From Cyanothece sp. UBA12306 (GTDB lineage: Bacteria; Cyanobacteriota; Cyanobacteriia; Cyanobacteriales; Microcystaceae): a DNA stretch of 13,360 nucleotides. Below are positions 1 through 7,650 of the stretch, piece by piece (position 1 is the stretch's first letter; each line of letters opens with the position of its first letter). The notes beneath the pieces are model-generated. The model worked only from the letters and a program-made list of their open reading frames with translations. It was not told the DNA's origin and searched no databases. The translations under genes and the position numbers were made by a program. The stretch spans positions 4,839 through 18,198 of the forward strand of contig DLXW01000196.1 in NCBI GenBank assembly GCA_003448685.1. Reading direction: 5' to 3'.

Positions 1-2
1 TT

Positions 3-203
3 AATTCTAAGGGGACAATGTTAGTTAGTGCTGCTGAAGATAAAAAAATTAAATTATGGAATATAAAAGAAGGGAAAGGAATTCGCACTTTATCAGGAAG
101 TAATGCAGGAGTTAATTCTGTTGTTTTTTCGGCTGAGAACCAAATCGTTAGTGGTAGTGCTGATGATGATAATAAATTGAGAATTTGGAAACAAAGCAAT
201 TAA
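3..203 (+). CDS. WD40-repeat protein, 3' end only (5' partial)
   Basis: The reading frame is open from the left edge through to a TAA at 201-203, so this is the C-terminus of a larger protein. The visible 66 residues hold the end of one WD40 blade (LVSAAEDKKIKLWN) and a complete terminal blade ending GSADDDNKLRIWKQ, with the S-x-D-x-x-I-x-[LI]-W signature of the family. The ATG at 18 is internal to the blade and is not the start. WD40 propellers are protein-interaction platforms; in cyanobacteria they often sit behind CHAT, caspase, kinase or NTPase domains, but the N-terminal domain of this one lies outside the window. A second WD40 protein of similar blade style lies about 6 kb downstream, so the RTX gene between them is bracketed by WD40 genes on the same strand. 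Confidence 0.85.
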   Translation, partial: NSKGTMLVSAAEDKKIKLWNIKEGKGIRTLSGSNAGVNSVVFSAENQIVSGSADDDNKLRIWKQSN

Positions 204-213
204 CTTATCTGCT

Positions 214-242
214 TCAGTCTAATCAACTGATTTTATTTTTTT
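214..242 (+). terminator. weak candidate terminator after the WD40 gene
   Basis: A 5-bp stem TCAGT / ACTGA (214-218 and 226-230) with a 7-nt loop is followed by a T-rich run (231-242). The stem is short and AT-rich, so this is only a candidate. It lies 11 bases after the stop of the WD40 gene and would separate it from the RTX gene. Confidence 0.35.
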
Positions 243-253
243 CTTGGTTTGAT

Positions 254-296
254 GATCCGTTTTTAGTTCGAGATCCGTATTCATTACAGAACGAAC
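254..296 (+). promoter_or_regulatory. direct and inverted repeats upstream of the RTX gene (candidate operator)
   Basis: GATCCGT occurs twice with an 18-bp period (254-260 and 272-278). GTTCG (266-270) and CGAAC (292-296) form an inverted pair. These lie just upstream of the ribosome-binding site AAGGA (300-304) of the RTX gene, inside its leader or promoter region. No consensus is recognised. Short repeats like this can arise by chance in a 110-bp spacer, so confidence is low. Confidence 0.25.
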
Positions 297-312
297 AAAA
301 AGGATATCAATC

Positions 313-3300
313 ATGACAACTCAAGCTATTGCCAACATCTTAAACAGCGCGATCGCATCTTCTCAAGAATTACTGACTCAATATTCTTTCAACGACGAAC
401 TTTTAGGAGACTTAACCACTGCTTTCGGTTCTGAATACGATAGTGATGTAGCAACAAACCTGGTTACACAATGGCAAACAGGGAACTTTGATAGTTTTCC
501 TGAAATCGAAATTCGATCCTCGGCTGAAATAAACGGTGCTAACGGTGCCTATTCGGCTGATACTAACAGAATTTATATTTCAGAAGAATTTTTACTCGCT
601 AATACTAATAACGTTCAAGCCATTTCTGATTTATTACTCGAAGAATACGGACATTATATCGATGCTCGCATTAACTCTGTGGATGCTGCAGGTGATGAAG
701 GGGATATTTTCTCTCGTTTAGTCACAGGGGAATCTTTTTCTGAGGGAGAATTACAACAGTTAAAAGCAGAAAACGATCAGGTTATTGTCAATATTGATGG
801 TCAAGAAATTGCGATCGAACAGCAAACTAACTCTATTGTCATAAATGGTCGTCAGGGTAATGATTTTCTACATGGTGACGTAGGGTCAGGTAGTTCAAGT
901 AATTGGCAAACACTGAATGGTAGTAGTACCACTCTAAATCAATTGGCATTTGGTGATTTTAATGGTGATGGAAAAACTGATGTTTTTCGACCCGATGGGA
1001 ATAAATGGAACATTTCTTATGGCGGGACTAACAGTTGGCAAACCCTTGCCCACAGTGGTTTCGGTCTAAATGAATTGGCCTTCGGTGATTTTGATGGTGA
1101 TGGCAAAACCGATGTTTTTACAGCTACTAGCGGCAAATGGTACGTTTCTTACGGCGGGACTAACAACTGGCAAACCCTTGCTAACAGTGGTTTCGGTCTA
1201 AATGAATTGGCCTTCGGTGATTTTGATGGTGATGGCAAAACTGATGTTTTTACAGCTACTAACGGCAAATGGTACGTTTCTTACGGCGGGACTAACAGTT
1301 GGCAAACCCTTGCCGACAGTGGTTTCGGTCTAGATAAATTAGCATTTGGTGATTTTGATGGTGATGGCAAAACCGATGTTTTTACAGCTACTAACGGCAA
1401 ATGGTACGTTTCTTACGGCGGGACTAACAACTGGCAAACCCTTGCCGACAGTGGTTATGGTTTAAATAGTTTGGCATTTGGTGATTTTAACGGTGATGGA
1501 GAAACTGATGTTTTTCGACATACGGGGAATACATGGTACGTTTCTTATAGCGGGACTAACAACTGGCAAACGCTTGCTAACAGTGGTTATGGTTTAAATA
1601 GTTTGGCATTTGGTGATTTTAACGGTGATGGAAATACTGATATTTTTCGACCTACTGGCTCATCATGGCAAGTTTCTTATGCCTTAGAAATGCCTAGTAA
1701 CGACGAAATTAACGGTTTTGACGGCGATGACACTCTCGATGGTGGAGAAGGTGATGACATTCTCAATGGGGGAAATGGTAATGACATTCTCGATGGTGGA
1801 AATGGTAATGACATCCTCGATGGTGGAGAAGGTAATGACACGGCAAGTTTCGCCAGTGCAAGACAAGGATTTACTGTTGAACTCGATGGTGCAAACTTAA
1901 GCTCTGCTGAAGGTGAAAACAACGATTTTGACGATAAAACCCTTCAGAATATTGAAAATATCATTGGTAGCGATTTTGCCGACACTTTAAGAGGAGATGG
2001 TAATGCTAATCGTCTTGAAGGGGGCAAAGGTAACGATCTCTTAGAAGGATACAATGGCAATGATATCCTCAGTGGTGGTGAAGGGGACGATATTCTCAAT
2101 GGTGAGGATGGCCGCGATCGCGTTATTGAACAAGGAGATGTTGATTTTACCTTGACCAAATCTCCTGTTTTTACTAATAATCAACATCAACTTAGCGGTT
2201 TAGGAAATGATACCTTAATCGGTATTGAGAGAGTCGAACTTACTGGGGGTGAAAGCGATAACATTTTAGATGCTAGCACTGCCAATTTAGAGGTGAGACT
2301 GAAAGGTTTAGGGGGTGATGACACCTTAATAGGTGGTTTGGGTGATGATACTTTGACAGGAGGAACAGGCACTAACCATCTCTGGGGAGGTGAAGGGAGT
2401 GACACCTTTGTTATCGATCGCAGTTCTGACAGCAGATTTAGTGGCGACATTCAAATTATCCATGACTTCGATCGCACGGCTGATACCATTGATATAGCCG
2501 GTGCTGATCTTCGTAATATCAGCTTTGAAAGAAATAGCCTAGACCCAAATTCGGCAAATCACTTTACCTTAATTAAAGAAAATGGCATCGAACGAGCCAA
2601 AGTTTTGGGAAATGCCTCAATAGATGATTCAGATTTGTCTGCTGGAAGAAGCATCTACCCATCTATTTCCGCCGATAAAGTCGGAGATTTGGATTTTGTT
2701 ATTGAAGAATGGGCGCGCAACTATGCCGAAAGATTAGGAACAAATTTAGTAGGTGATGTCAGTCTTTTTGGAGTGTCTCTAACTCAAGGAGAAGTTATAT
2801 ATAGTCCATTTGAAAGCATCATTTTACCCGATGACATTCAGATCAACGATGATTATATTAATAAAGGGAATAGCGAACAGCCAGGAAGGACATTTACTTA
2901 CACCAGTCACAATTCTGCTACTAGCACCGTAACTGAGAGTACATCTTATTCAGATACGACAACAAGTGCCAGGGAACATGGTTGGAAAATTGGTGTTGGC
3001 TATGAGTTAGAGTTGGAGTCTAAATTCTTTGGCAATGGATCAAAGCAGACTTTTTCCGTCTCGGCAGAAGGCTATGGAAACTATTCTCAAGAAGGTAGTT
3101 TTACTAATGGCGGTAGTACGACTTACGAGGATATACAGGTAGTAGAAGAGTCAATCTCCTCAACCCATACATTTACTGCTCCTGGCAATTCTGTAACCAG
3201 TTTCAAAGCCATTAGCAGTCAACAGAAATTCACTGGGGATTACGAAATGGATATTGCCATCGGAGGTAATATTGAATTCATCCTTGCCGATGATGGTGAC

Positions 3301-3834
3301 AACAGTAATGGAATAAATTCTATCGGACAAAGTGTTCCCGTAGCTCTAATTCTAGAGCAGTATAATCCTGAAATTTTCTATTCTCAAGATACCAGTTCCG
3401 AGACTCACGAGTTACTCGATGGGACAGAACTTGTTTATAGTCCTAATCTTGGATTTACAGTAACCGGAACAATCGAATCTCAATCAGTTTTTAACACTCA
3501 GACAGTGTTAGAGACGACATACGATATTTTGCTTAATGGCGGACAAGATTACCAAGGTACAAGTGGTAAAGAACGCTTCTGGGTTGCTTCGGGGCAACTT
3601 CCCTTACCAGGTATAGAATCCACAATTGAAAACTTTGCTGATGGAATCGATCAGATTGGATTTGCCAATGTCCCAGAAATCACTGGATTTGACGATCTTA
3701 CCCTTTCACAGAGTGGAACGATAGGCATTATTAGTTATGAAGATCGGACTTTGGCTGAATTAGTCGGTATCGACGCAACTAAACTCGATGCAAGCGATTT
3801 CATCTTTAATACCACAGGAACAGCTATTGCTTAG
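313..3834 (+). CDS. large secreted RTX protein with FG-GAP repeats and aerolysin-like pore-forming segment
   Basis: A 1173-aa protein starting at ATG 313 behind AAGGA (300-304, 8-nt spacing). Domains in order: residues 1-170, a cyanobacterial exoprotein N-domain carrying EEYGHYID (110-117), which resembles an HExxH metalloprotease helix with the first His replaced; residues 198-461, six 44-residue FG-GAP/VCBS-type repeats with DFDGDGKTD calcium loops; residues about 467-720, three blocks of RTX nonapeptides (GGxGNDxLxGG); residues about 785-1065, Ser/Thr-rich alternating strands ([20 protein letters not shown] near 876-895, then [14 protein letters not shown]) that resemble the aerolysin/ETX-MTX2 beta-pore-forming family; residues about 1080-1165, a terminal RTX-associated domain ([16 protein letters not shown]). 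There is no signal peptide, so type I secretion is the expected export route, but no transporter genes are in the window. Function as a toxin or defence exoprotein is inferred; an adhesin or S-layer-like protein is the main alternative. Confidence 0.85.
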   Translation: MTTQAIANILNSAIASSQELLTQYSFNDELLGDLTTAFGSEYDSDVATNLVTQWQTGNFDSFPEIEIRSSAEINGANGAYSADTNRIYISEEFLLANTNNVQAISDLLLEEYGHYIDARINSVDAAGDEGDIFSRLVTGESFSEGELQQLKAENDQVIVNIDGQEIAIEQQTNSIVINGRQGNDFLHGDVGSGSSSNWQTLNGSSTTLNQLAFGDFNGDGKTDVFRPDGNKWNISYGGTNSWQTLAHSGFGLNELAFGDFDGDGKTDVFTATSGKWYVSYGGTNNWQTLANSGFGLNELAFGDFDGDGKTDVFTATNGKWYVSYGGTNSWQTLADSGFGLDKLAFGDFDGDGKTDVFTATNGKWYVSYGGTNNWQTLADSGYGLNSLAFGDFNGDGETDVFRHTGNTWYVSYSGTNNWQTLANSGYGLNSLAFGDFNGDGNTDIFRPTGSSWQVSYALEMPSNDEINGFDGDDTLDGGEGDDILNGGNGNDILDGGNGNDILDGGEGNDTASFASARQGFTVELDGANLSSAEGENNDFDDKTLQNIENIIGSDFADTLRGDGNANRLEGGKGNDLLEGYNGNDILSGGEGDDILNGEDGRDRVIEQGDVDFTLTKSPVFTNNQHQLSGLGNDTLIGIERVELTGGESDNILDASTANLEVRLKGLGGDDTLIGGLGDDTLTGGTGTNHLWGGEGSDTFVIDRSSDSRFSGDIQIIHDFDRTADTIDIAGADLRNISFERNSLDPNSANHFTLIKENGIERAKVLGNASIDDSDLSAGRSIYPSISADKVGDLDFVIEEWARNYAERLGTNLVGDVSLFGVSLTQGEVIYSPFESIILPDDIQINDDYINKGNSEQPGRTFTYTSHNSATSTVTESTSYSDTTTSAREHGWKIGVGYELELESKFFGNGSKQTFSVSAEGYGNYSQEGSFTNGGSTTYEDIQVVEESISSTHTFTAPGNSVTSFKAISSQQKFTGDYEMDIAIGGNIEFILADDGDNSNGINSIGQSVPVALILEQYNPEIFYSQDTSSETHELLDGTELVYSPNLGFTVTGTIESQSVFNTQTVLETTYDILLNGGQDYQGTSGKERFWVASGQLPLPGIESTIENFADGIDQIGFANVPEITGFDDLTLSQSGTIGIISYEDRTLAELVGIDATKLDASDFIFNTTGTAIA
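904..1695 (+). repeat. six tandem 132-bp repeats (44 aa, FG-GAP/VCBS type)
   Basis: Units begin at the WQTL codons at 904, 1036, 1168, 1300, 1432 and 1564, with an exact 132-bp period. Units 2 to 4 are almost identical in DNA as well as protein, while units 1, 5 and 6 have drifted. Each unit carries [14 protein letters not shown], a calcium-binding loop of FG-GAP beta-propeller blades, then [10 protein letters not shown]. Six blades could close a small propeller. The near-identity implies recent duplication or gene conversion, and also a risk that short-read assembly has changed the copy number. Confidence 0.9.
1711..2415 (+). repeat. RTX nonapeptide repeat blocks within the exoprotein
   Basis: Glycine/aspartate nonapeptides occur in three blocks: 1711-1842 (for example GGNGNDILD in tandem), about 1960-2120 ([20 protein letters not shown]) and about 2305-2415 ([20 protein letters not shown]). 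These form calcium-bound parallel beta-rolls that fold only outside the cell and are the hallmark of type I secretion substrates. Linkers between blocks (such as [17 protein letters not shown]) are also typical of cyanobacterial RTX proteins. Confidence 0.9.
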
Positions 3835-3874
3835 GTTCACTCAAGTTTCAATCAGATTCAACCATTGAGATGAA

Positions 3875-3925
3875 AAGGCGATCGCTTTATTCTTTAAGAA
3901 GGGCGATCGCTTTATTCTCTAAGAA
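3875..3925 (+). repeat. tandem 25-bp repeat carrying two HIP1 octamers
   Basis: Two nearly identical units (3875-3900 and 3901-3925) share the core GGCGATCGCTTTATTCT and then TAAGAA; each contains the palindrome GCGATCGC (3878-3885 and 3903-3910). HIP1 is over-represented across cyanobacterial genomes. Here the duplication lies 46 bp upstream of the sigma-factor start, between it and the RTX gene, where it could influence transcription or simply be a slippage duplication. Confidence 0.8.
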
Positions 3926-3970
3926 TAGAGAACAGGATAGAATATTACTGATTTATTTATTAATTTTCTG

Positions 3971-4534
3971 ATGAAACTAAAAGATGCAACTGATGGTCAA
4001 TTAATAGATAGCTTAAGAGCGTCAGATTCTCAAGCAATGGAGGTTTTATACGATCGCTATGGTGGCTTAGTTTATAGTATCGCTTTTAAAATTTTACAAA
4101 ATCCCTCTGATGCAGAAGATTTAACTCAAGATGTTTTTATCACCCTCTGGCAAAAAAATCATTATCAGTCTGAACGGGGAAGTTTAAAAAGTTTTTTAGG
4201 TTTGTTTACTCGTTGTCGAGCGATCGATAAACTACGTAAACGTAACACAACTCAGAATTTTTTGACTCGATGGCAACTTAATTTATATGAAAATTCATCT
4301 AGTACCGTTCCCCTAGAAAAAGTTGAGAGTCAAGAGCAAAGAAAACAGTTACAAAAAGCATTAAGTCTTCTGCCAACAGAACAACGAGAAATTTTAATGA
4401 TGAGTTTTTTTGAAGGATTAACTCGCACTCAAATTGCTGAAAAACTTAACCTTCCTGTTGGAACAGTAAAAAGTCGTGTACGACTGGCTTTTGTCAAACT
4501 CAAAAAACTGTTATTAGAACAAAATCAACCCTAA
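3971..4534 (+). CDS. ECF-type RNA polymerase sigma-70 factor
   Basis: A 187-aa protein with the two-domain layout of extracytoplasmic-function sigma factors. Region 2 spans about residues 25-95 (YDRYGGLVYSIAFKILQNP, then DAEDLTQDVFITLW, which matches the region 2 core-binding helix). Region 4 spans about residues 130-182, with LPTEQREILMMSFFEGLT and the helix-turn-helix QIAEKLNLPVGTVKSRV that contacts the -35 element. There is no sigma region 3 and no extra C-terminal domain, so the length is normal for the family. No clear Shine-Dalgarno precedes ATG 3971. The stop is 22 bp before the anti-sigma candidate and the third gene follows after a further 15 bp, so the three genes probably form one operon. 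The target promoters are unknown; the operon itself or the RTX gene upstream are natural candidates. Confidence 0.93.
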   Translation: MKLKDATDGQLIDSLRASDSQAMEVLYDRYGGLVYSIAFKILQNPSDAEDLTQDVFITLWQKNHYQSERGSLKSFLGLFTRCRAIDKLRKRNTTQNFLTRWQLNLYENSSSTVPLEKVESQEQRKQLQKALSLLPTEQREILMMSFFEGLTRTQIAEKLNLPVGTVKSRVRLAFVKLKKLLLEQNQP

Positions 4535-4556
4535 CCAATAATGTGGAATTATTATC

Positions 4557-5228
4557 ATGAATACGTTTGATTCAGAGCAATTAGAGTTACTTGCTGCCGG
4601 TTATGTTTTAGATGATTTAGACGAAGAAGAAATGGCACAAGTAGAGGAATTAATACAATCTTCTCCAGCAATGCGTGAACAAATTCGTCAATCTTTAGAA
4701 CTAATGGGAATGGTAACTAATTCCGTTGAACCAGTATCACCTCCTATGGAGTTGAAAGATAAAATTACATCGGTGTTTCCAGAAGACAAGAATATACCCA
4801 GACAAAAAACCATTATTAATTTAGATAATTGGTTTCAAGACCTATTTGAAACAGGTTGGCAAATGGCAACAGAATTATTAGAAACCCCAACCGTTACCCC
4901 TGCATTTAGAAATTCTGGAGTTGCAGGAGCTAAACTAATTACTATCGGGTCAAATAATCAACCAATAATTTTAATTGTCAGAGTGAAAAACACCACTCCT
5001 TTAGATAGAGATGTGGAGATAGAAATTTTATCCGAATTACAACAAGAATACTTACCCAGTGAATTACAATTGATGTTGTTAGATTCAGATGAAAATATAG
5101 TTATGGAAGCAACAACTCGACAAGAGAACAGAAATCTTAAGTTTGAGTTTGCCGGAACTTCTGGAGAAACTTTTAGTGTTAAACTTAGGTTATTTGACGA
5201 TGATTTTAAACAAACTTTTACCCTTTAA
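4557..5228 (+). CDS. candidate anti-sigma factor: RskA-like N-domain fused to DUF1822-like C-domain
   Basis: 223 aa. The N-terminal ~75 residues (LELLAAGYVLDDLDEEEMAQ, then an acidic helix ending ELKDKITSVF) look like the sigma-binding helical domain of RskA-type anti-sigma factors, which fits its place immediately after an ECF sigma gene. Residues about 110-223 (GAKLITIGSNNQPIILIV, then QQEYLPSELQLMLLD and GTSGETFSVKLRLFDDDF) match my memory of the cyanobacterial DUF1822 family, often found beside CHAT proteins. No hydrophobic transmembrane segment is visible, unlike classical RskA, and there is no HxxxCxxC zinc motif, so the protein should be cytosolic. That argues against control by regulated intramembrane proteolysis. 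The stop is 15 bp before the CHAT start. Inference: it holds the sigma factor inactive and couples to the CHAT protease. The N-domain assignment is less certain than the C-domain one. Confidence 0.7.
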   Translation: MNTFDSEQLELLAAGYVLDDLDEEEMAQVEELIQSSPAMREQIRQSLELMGMVTNSVEPVSPPMELKDKITSVFPEDKNIPRQKTIINLDNWFQDLFETGWQMATELLETPTVTPAFRNSGVAGAKLITIGSNNQPIILIVRVKNTTPLDRDVEIEILSELQQEYLPSELQLMLLDSDENIVMEATTRQENRNLKFEFAGTSGETFSVKLRLFDDDFKQTFTL

Positions 5229-5243
5229 ATTTGTTTGTATAAA

Positions 5244-7430
5244 ATGAGCAAGGTAGTTGAATTAAAACTCGATGGAACTTTAGAAATAGGATTACAAGTT
5301 CACTTGGCGATCGCTCCAGAAGCAAAGACAAGAGAGGTGGAAGTATCTGGTAGTTTACCCCCTGCACCAGAACTTCAAGAAACATATAATGTATGGCAAT
5401 ATTATTATCGTAATCTTGATGCAAGCAGTCGTATTAGTGCAAAAAAAATAACTTATGATGGTTCAATTCAAAAAAATAAAACTGAGTTGTTTCGGTTAGT
5501 TAGTCAACTAAAAAAGCAACTAAATAATTGGCTCAACTCACCTCAATTTCAACCTATTTGGCGTAAAATAATCGAGAAAGTTTCCCCAGAGGAAACCATC
5601 AGAATTCTCATTCGTACCACAGATAAACAACTGCGTAAATTACCTTGGCATTTATGGGAATTATTAGAAAAATATCCTTATGCTGAAATCGCTTTAGCTG
5701 CTAATGATTACGAGAAAATCAACAGCAATTATACAACTACGGAAGCAAAAAATATCTCAATCTTAGCCATTTTAGGTGATAGCAAAGGAATTAATATTGA
5801 AGAAGATAAGCAGATTTTAACTAACACATTAACTAATGCTGAACTCACTTTTTTATGTGAACCAAATAGAGAAGAAATTAATAAAAAATTATGGAATTAT
5901 AAATGGGATATTTTATTTTTTGCGGGTCATAGTCAAACTGAAGTAGAAACAGGTCGAATTTATATTAATCCCGAAGATAGTCTCAGTTTAGAAGAGTTAT
6001 CTTATGCTTTAAAAAAAGCAGTTAATCAAGGATTGAAATTCGCTATTTTTAATTCTTGTGATGGTTTAGGTTTAGCCAATTTTTTCGAGAAACTTAATTT
6101 ACCACAAATTATTGTTATGCGAGAACCTGTACCAGATCTCATAGCACAGCAATTTTTAAAATATTTTTTAACTGATTTTTCTCAGGGTAAACATTTCTAT
6201 TTAGCAGTTAGAGAAGCACGGGAAAGATTACAAGGTTTAGAAGGAAACTATCCGGGTGCTAGTTGGCAACCTATTATTATTCAAAACCCTGGAATAATGT
6301 TACCAACTTGGTCTAGTTTAATAGAAGTTAGTCAATCAAACAATATAGTAACTACGAAAAAAAATTCTGCCAAAATACAAAATAATATAACAAGTTCAAG
6401 AAGAAAAATCTTAAAATACGGGAGTTTTATTTTAGGGTCTATTTTATTAACAACTCTATTACCAAAAATACTCAAACAACAATTAAATCAAACAAAACAA
6501 TCTAACTCAAAATTTGAAATTAAATTAGTGGTAAACACTCAAATTACTGCATCAGGAGAAGTCTGGTCTTTAGCATTTTCACCAGATGATAAATTTATTG
6601 CTAGTGGCAATAATCACGGAACGATTGAATTATTTAATCGCCAAACTGGAGACATCACTAAAATATTAAGTGAACATCCAAATGTAATTCGCTCTTTGGT
6701 ATTTATTTCCCAAACTAACCAATTAATTTCTGGAGATGGAGATGGTAATATTAAAGTGTGGAATCGAAAAAATAGTAATTTAGAAACCCAATTAATGGGT
6801 CATTCTGCTAGTATTTGGGACTTAGCTATTAGTCCTGATGGTAAAACTTTAGTTAGTTGTAGTCAAGATGAAAGTGTTAGAACTTGGAATTTAACGACTG
6901 GAGAAGTAAATGCAATTCTCTTTTCTCATGAAACGGTAGTTTATGCTTTAGCTTTTAGTCCTGATGGTCAGTTTTTTGCCAGTGCAGGAAAGGATAAAAT
7001 TATTAAAATTTGGAATCTTAAAGATAGAACACTTTTAAAGTCTTTTGTAGGACATGAAGATGCAGTTAGAGCAATTGCCATTAGTCCTAATGGTCAATAT
7101 TTAGTAAGTGGTAGTTGGGATAAAACTGTTAAAGTTTGGGACTTAGAAAATGATAAGTTGATTACAACTTTTATCGGTCATCAGGATCGAGTTGTAACTA
7201 TAGCAATTAGTCAAGATTCTCAATTTATCTTTAGTGGTTCAATTGATAATACAATTAAAGTATGGAATATAAAAAATAGAAAATTAATAACAACTCTTAC
7301 TCAGCACAATAATTGGATTTTAGCATTAGCTGTCAGTCAAAAAGAAAATTTATTAGTTAGTGGTGGTAAAGAGCAAAAAATTAAACTTTGGCAATATTAT
7401 AACATTTCCCAAAGTTATGAGGTACAGTAA
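5244..7430 (+). CDS. membrane-anchored CHAT protease with seven-bladed WD40 propeller
   Basis: 728 aa from ATG 5244 (MSKVVELKLDG, the usual beginning of cyanobacterial CHAT proteins); a TTG three codons upstream is in frame but less likely. The N-terminal half is a CHAT (caspase HetF associated with TPR) peptidase: the catalytic dyad is His229 in FFAGHS and Cys272 in FNSCDGLGLA, and the domain closes with PGASWQPIIIQNPG. A single transmembrane helix follows (about residues 389-410, KYGSFILGSILLTTLL) with RRK on its N-terminal side, so by the positive-inside rule CHAT is cytosolic and the C-terminal part is outside. Residues about 438-725 hold seven WD40 blades (for example VWSLAFSPDDKFIASG and VKVWDLENDK), enough for a closed propeller. 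Inference: the propeller senses a partner or ligand across the membrane and triggers CHAT cleavage of a cytosolic target, perhaps the upstream anti-sigma protein. Confidence 0.92.
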   Translation: MSKVVELKLDGTLEIGLQVHLAIAPEAKTREVEVSGSLPPAPELQETYNVWQYYYRNLDASSRISAKKITYDGSIQKNKTELFRLVSQLKKQLNNWLNSPQFQPIWRKIIEKVSPEETIRILIRTTDKQLRKLPWHLWELLEKYPYAEIALAANDYEKINSNYTTTEAKNISILAILGDSKGINIEEDKQILTNTLTNAELTFLCEPNREEINKKLWNYKWDILFFAGHSQTEVETGRIYINPEDSLSLEELSYALKKAVNQGLKFAIFNSCDGLGLANFFEKLNLPQIIVMREPVPDLIAQQFLKYFLTDFSQGKHFYLAVREARERLQGLEGNYPGASWQPIIIQNPGIMLPTWSSLIEVSQSNNIVTTKKNSAKIQNNITSSRRKILKYGSFILGSILLTTLLPKILKQQLNQTKQSNSKFEIKLVVNTQITASGEVWSLAFSPDDKFIASGNNHGTIELFNRQTGDITKILSEHPNVIRSLVFISQTNQLISGDGDGNIKVWNRKNSNLETQLMGHSASIWDLAISPDGKTLVSCSQDESVRTWNLTTGEVNAILFSHETVVYALAFSPDGQFFASAGKDKIIKIWNLKDRTLLKSFVGHEDAVRAIAISPNGQYLVSGSWDKTVKVWDLENDKLITTFIGHQDRVVTIAISQDSQFIFSGSIDNTIKVWNIKNRKLITTLTQHNNWILALAVSQKENLLVSGGKEQKIKLWQYYNISQSYEVQ

Positions 7431-7650
7431 CAGCAATGAACAAACCAGTTGCGAATATCTTTATTTAGTTTACAAGGAGGTTTCCCCCCTTGGGGTAGAG
7501 GTCTAATATCTCCAGTTTCTTAATATTTTTTAATTAAATGTTTCTCTGCTAGTGAACCTCATGAGCATGAGAAATGGTATAAAAATCTATGTTGCTTTTT
7601 TTGTGTCAATATATTATTGTTAGCCTTATTTGAGTTAATTATCTTTTGCT

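Noticed and set aside
1677..2450. Long open frames antisense or out of frame to the RTX repeats (Ser/Pro-rich or Met/Val-rich products)
   Set aside because: They mirror the periodic GGT/GAT codons of the RTX repeats, have no ribosome-binding site and no recognisable domain; they are shadows of the real frame.
5235..5243. TTG start three codons upstream for the CHAT gene
   Set aside because: The in-frame ATG at 5244 gives MSKVVELKLDG, the usual beginning of these proteins, so the TTG is not needed.
5218..5424. 68-aa minus-strand frame over the start of the CHAT gene
   Set aside because: Overlaps a well-supported coding start on the other strand and shows no domain or ribosome-binding site.
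7474..7491. Shine-Dalgarno-like AAGGAGG and imperfect hairpin with CCCCCCTT
   Set aside because: No open frame follows the GGAGG at a suitable distance, and the hairpin lacks a T run; no function can be supported.
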